Shown one piece after another: positions 5,993 to 7,716 of a stretch of DNA of 7,716 bases. Under the pieces are notes generated by a model, which searched no databases, was not told the DNA's origin, and was given only the letters and a program-made list of their open reading frames with translations. A program made the position numbers and the translations under genes. Every line of letters starts with the position of its first letter. Position 1 is the stretch's first letter. Origin of the DNA: Chloroflexi bacterium UBA5177 (lineage in GTDB: Bacteria > Chloroflexota > UBA5177); the NCBI GenBank assembly GCA_002413265.1, contig DHWR01000050.1:43729-51444 (forward strand), in the 5' to 3' direction.

Positions 5993-6022
5993 TTGACGAG
6001 CAGCGGACTTGCGACGCATGAT
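5993..6022 (+). promoter_or_regulatory. possible promoter of the livH-livM unit
   Basis: TTGACG (5993-5998, 5 of 6 to consensus) and CATGAT (6017-6022) are 18 nt apart, ending 9 nt before GTG 6032. If real, the transcript would be almost leaderless from GTG 6032, and the upstream ATG at 5960 could not be its start. The -10 box overlaps the palindrome TGATGCATCA. Confidence 0.35.
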
Positions 6023-6028
6023 GCATCA
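6019..6028. promoter_or_regulatory. perfect 10-bp palindrome TGATGCATCA before livH (possible operator)
   Basis: The sequence is identical on both strands. It lies between the putative -10 box and GTG 6032, where a dimeric repressor could act on the importer genes. I do not know a regulator for it, and a palindrome of this size can occur by chance. Confidence 0.3.
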
Positions 6029-6031
6029 ACC

Positions 6032-6916
6032 GTGACGGACTTCTATCAGGACCTGGTTCTGGGCATCGGCATCGGCGCTCTGGACGCGCTTCTTGCCATG
6101 GGTATTGTGCTGATCTATCGCACCACGGGAGTTCTGAACTTTGCCCAGGCGGCAACGGGCGCTCTGTCTGCCTACGTCGCGTATTCGATAAGTGCCGCGC
6201 GCCCGCTGACATCGCTCTGGCTGGCTATTCCCGCCGCATTGCTGACCGGGGGAATAATTGGAGTCGGGACCTTTCTGGCCGTTAGCCATCTTCGCTCTCG
6301 GCAGATCGCTCTTACCTCGGCCGTGGCGACTTTGGCTGTAGCTGTCCTGCTTCAGCAGATCATTCGAATTCAGTACGGTTCCGTAGCCGGGCTCTTTCCC
6401 TCGCCTCTCGATCAATTGACGACGACCGTTGGTGGCGTACACCTTCCTGGGCAGCTTCTCGGCGCCGCCGTGCTGGCCCTCTCTCTAGCGCTTCTGATTG
6501 GTGCCGGACTGAAATTTACGAGGGTTGGCACCATGGTTCGCGCACTGGCCGACAACCGCGACGCGGCACGATTGTGTGGAGCAAACACGCTCCTCCTCAC
6601 CGGAGGCGTGTGGGCGCTGGCCGGCATGCTCGCGGCACTAAGCGGAATCTTCGCCGCTCAGGGACTGTTCATCGAGCCATCATTCCTGGACACGTACTTT
6701 GTGGCGGCGCTCATCGCCGCGGTGATCGGGGGGCTGCGCAGCCTGACCGGCGCCTTCGCCGGCGCCGTCGCACTGGAGATCGCAAAGAACATGTTCCAAA
6801 CCTATGCGCCGACGTATGGGCAGTACGCCCAGACATTTCTGCTGCTCCTGCTGGTCGCAGTGTTAGTGGCGGCCCCGCGACGCTGGCTAGCGCAGAGCGA
6901 GCCCAGGGCCGTATGA
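6032..6916 (+). CDS. livH: branched-chain amino acid-type ABC transporter permease, LivH family
   Basis: This is an inner-membrane channel subunit of a HAAT importer, pairing with LivM. With GTG 6032 as start it has 294 residues, the usual LivH length, and begins TDFYQDLVLGIGIGALDALLAMG, close to the family N-terminus. The signature TTGVLNFAQ (31-39) is the LivH motif. The cytoplasmic coupling loop GTMVRALADNRDAARLCG (166-183) is the site that meets the ATPases. IGGLRSLTGAFAGA (232-245) is the conserved late segment. About eight membrane segments are visible. An in-frame ATG at 5960 would add 24 polar residues without family character, has no ribosome binding site and would leave only 32 nt to the divergent gene, so it is less likely; GTG 6032 also lacks a good binding site. 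Its stop overlaps the livM start (ATGA). The symbol gives the family only, since the substrate is unproven. Confidence 0.93.
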   Translation: MTDFYQDLVLGIGIGALDALLAMGIVLIYRTTGVLNFAQAATGALSAYVAYSISAARPLTSLWLAIPAALLTGGIIGVGTFLAVSHLRSRQIALTSAVATLAVAVLLQQIIRIQYGSVAGLFPSPLDQLTTTVGGVHLPGQLLGAAVLALSLALLIGAGLKFTRVGTMVRALADNRDAARLCGANTLLLTGGVWALAGMLAALSGIFAAQGLFIEPSFLDTYFVAALIAAVIGGLRSLTGAFAGAVALEIAKNMFQTYAPTYGQYAQTFLLLLLVAVLVAAPRRWLAQSEPRAV

Positions 6917-7716
6917 AGAGCCCTCTCGTTCCGGCAGCCGGACTCTTGTTGCTGCTCCTACTAGCGCCGTTCGCCCTTTCGGGGTATGCCCTTGCGGTCC
7001 TAACCCTGGTTGCCATTTATGCCGTCGCAGCGTTGGCTCAAAACCTTTTGTCGGGCTACGCGAACGTGCCAGCGCTGGGAAACGTCGTGTTTTTCGCCGT
7101 CTCGTCGTATACGTGCGGCTCCCTTATCGTCATCGAACATGCGCCTAGCGCTTTGGCGATTGCTGCCGGAGTGTTAGTCGCCGCGGTTGTTGGCCTGCTA
7201 GTGGGCCTTCCCGCCCTGCGCATCTCTGGAATGCATTTGGCCGTCGTGTCCGTTGCGAGTGTTTTTGTTGCGCAGGAACTGATGACCGGGTGGGCCGCCG
7301 GCCACGATCAAATTGCAGCCAGCGTACCCGCTTCCCAGCCGGCGTGGCTTCTTCAGGAGAGACCTCTGTACCTTGTGTCGATACTGGTCGCCGCGGCTGC
7401 CTTCCTGATCATCTGGAACCTGCTCCATGCGCGATCTGGTAGAGCCCTGCTCGCGATCAGTGTCAGTCCGTCGGCCGCGATCGCGTGCGGAATTCCGGTG
7501 ACACTCTACCGGCTGGCGGCGTTTGTGCTGAGTGGTCTGCTGACTGGTGTCGCGGGAATCGTGTACCTCTATTACTCGCAACATGTGACTCCCGCTTTCT
7601 TTTCTCTGGATCTCAGTCTGGCTCTGTTGACAATGATCGTGGTGGGCGGCAGTCGGTCATTGCTCGGCTCGCTTCTGGGAGCGGGAATCGTCGGCCTGCT
7701 ACCTCAAGTGCTGAAG
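6913..7716 (+). CDS. livM: branched-chain amino acid-type ABC transporter permease, LivM family (partial, runs off the window)
   Basis: The frame is open from ATG 6913 to the last base (268 residues, no stop), so the C-terminus is missing. Family landmarks appear in order: NLLSGYANVPALGNVVFFAV (44-63, matching the LivM pattern GYxGxxSLGHxxFF in degenerate form), LPALRISGMHLAVVSVAS (99-116), the coupling-loop segment GRALLAISVSPSAAIACGIP (176-195), and AFVLSGLLTGVAGIVYLYY (203-221) followed by LLTMIVVGG (238-246). It is a very hydrophobic polytopic inner-membrane protein. ATG overlaps the livH stop as ATGA, so translation is coupled. In usual operons livG and livF ATPase genes follow, here beyond the right edge. 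The Gly-Gln and Ser of the first motif are replaced (ANVPALG), and the periplasmic GGxxG stretch is also degenerate, so the substrate may differ from classical leucine. Confidence 0.93.
   Translation, partial: MKSPLVPAAGLLLLLLLAPFALSGYALAVLTLVAIYAVAALAQNLLSGYANVPALGNVVFFAVSSYTCGSLIVIEHAPSALAIAAGVLVAAVVGLLVGLPALRISGMHLAVVSVASVFVAQELMTGWAAGHDQIAASVPASQPAWLLQERPLYLVSILVAAAAFLIIWNLLHARSGRALLAISVSPSAAIACGIPVTLYRLAAFVLSGLLTGVAGIVYLYYSQHVTPAFFSLDLSLALLTMIVVGGSRSLLGSLLGAGIVGLLPQVLK

Noticed and set aside
4755..6212. Long 485-aa form of the binding protein
   Set aside because: It would cover the start of livH and place the signal peptide in mid-protein; the ATG at 5927 has both a ribosome binding site and the signal peptide.

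Overview
This is a chromosomal window from a moderately GC-rich bacterium. Starts of all three kinds occur (ATG, GTG, TTG) and the tRNA genes encode their CCA ends. I cannot fix the lineage. The IMP dehydrogenase flap, the stand-alone riboflavin reductase and the secreted beta-sandwich proteins would fit a poorly cultivated soil lineage of the Actinobacteriota, Chloroflexota/Dormibacterota or Eremiobacterota kind, but this is an inference. The solute-binding protein has an ordinary Sec signal without a lipobox, which fits a true periplasm better than a monoderm cell. There are no insertion sequences, phage genes, CRISPR arrays or toxin-antitoxin signatures, and most of the window is ordinary core metabolism and transport.

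Layout. (1) 1-598: a small unrecognised reverse-strand gene (4-237), then a stretch without a convincing gene. (2) 599-1270, forward: a RibD_C-type riboflavin-pathway reductase without the deaminase half. (3) 1289-4747, reverse, read right to left: a degenerate SGNH/GDSL-fold secreted protein, a terminator-like hairpin, guaB (IMP dehydrogenase), tRNA-Gly(TCC), a hairpin, a small secreted protein with a TTG start, and a CAT-anticodon tRNA with its own TATAAT box. (4) 4755-5927, reverse: a periplasmic solute-binding protein 7 nt upstream of the SGNH-like gene, so these two form one transcription unit. (5) 5928-6031: a divergent promoter region with a perfect 10-bp palindrome. (6) 6032-7716, forward: livH- and livM-type permeases overlapping by ATGA, with livM running off the window.

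How they work together. The divergent genes make a branched-chain-amino-acid-type (HAAT) ABC importer: binding protein leftward, two permeases rightward. The LivG/LivF ATPases are probably just beyond the right edge. The secreted SGNH-like protein is probably made together with the binding protein. guaB and ribD_C serve GMP and riboflavin synthesis.

The most unusual items are: the SGNH-like protein, which keeps the GDS serine but appears to have lost the block II glycine, block III asparagine and block V histidine; an IMP dehydrogenase whose flap lacks the usual Arg-Tyr pair; a possible shared beta-sandwich module in two secreted proteins; and a CAT-anticodon tRNA that may be tRNA-Ile2 rather than tRNA-Met. 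I found no clear novel multi-gene system. The binding-protein/SGNH-like pair is the best candidate for undescribed biology.
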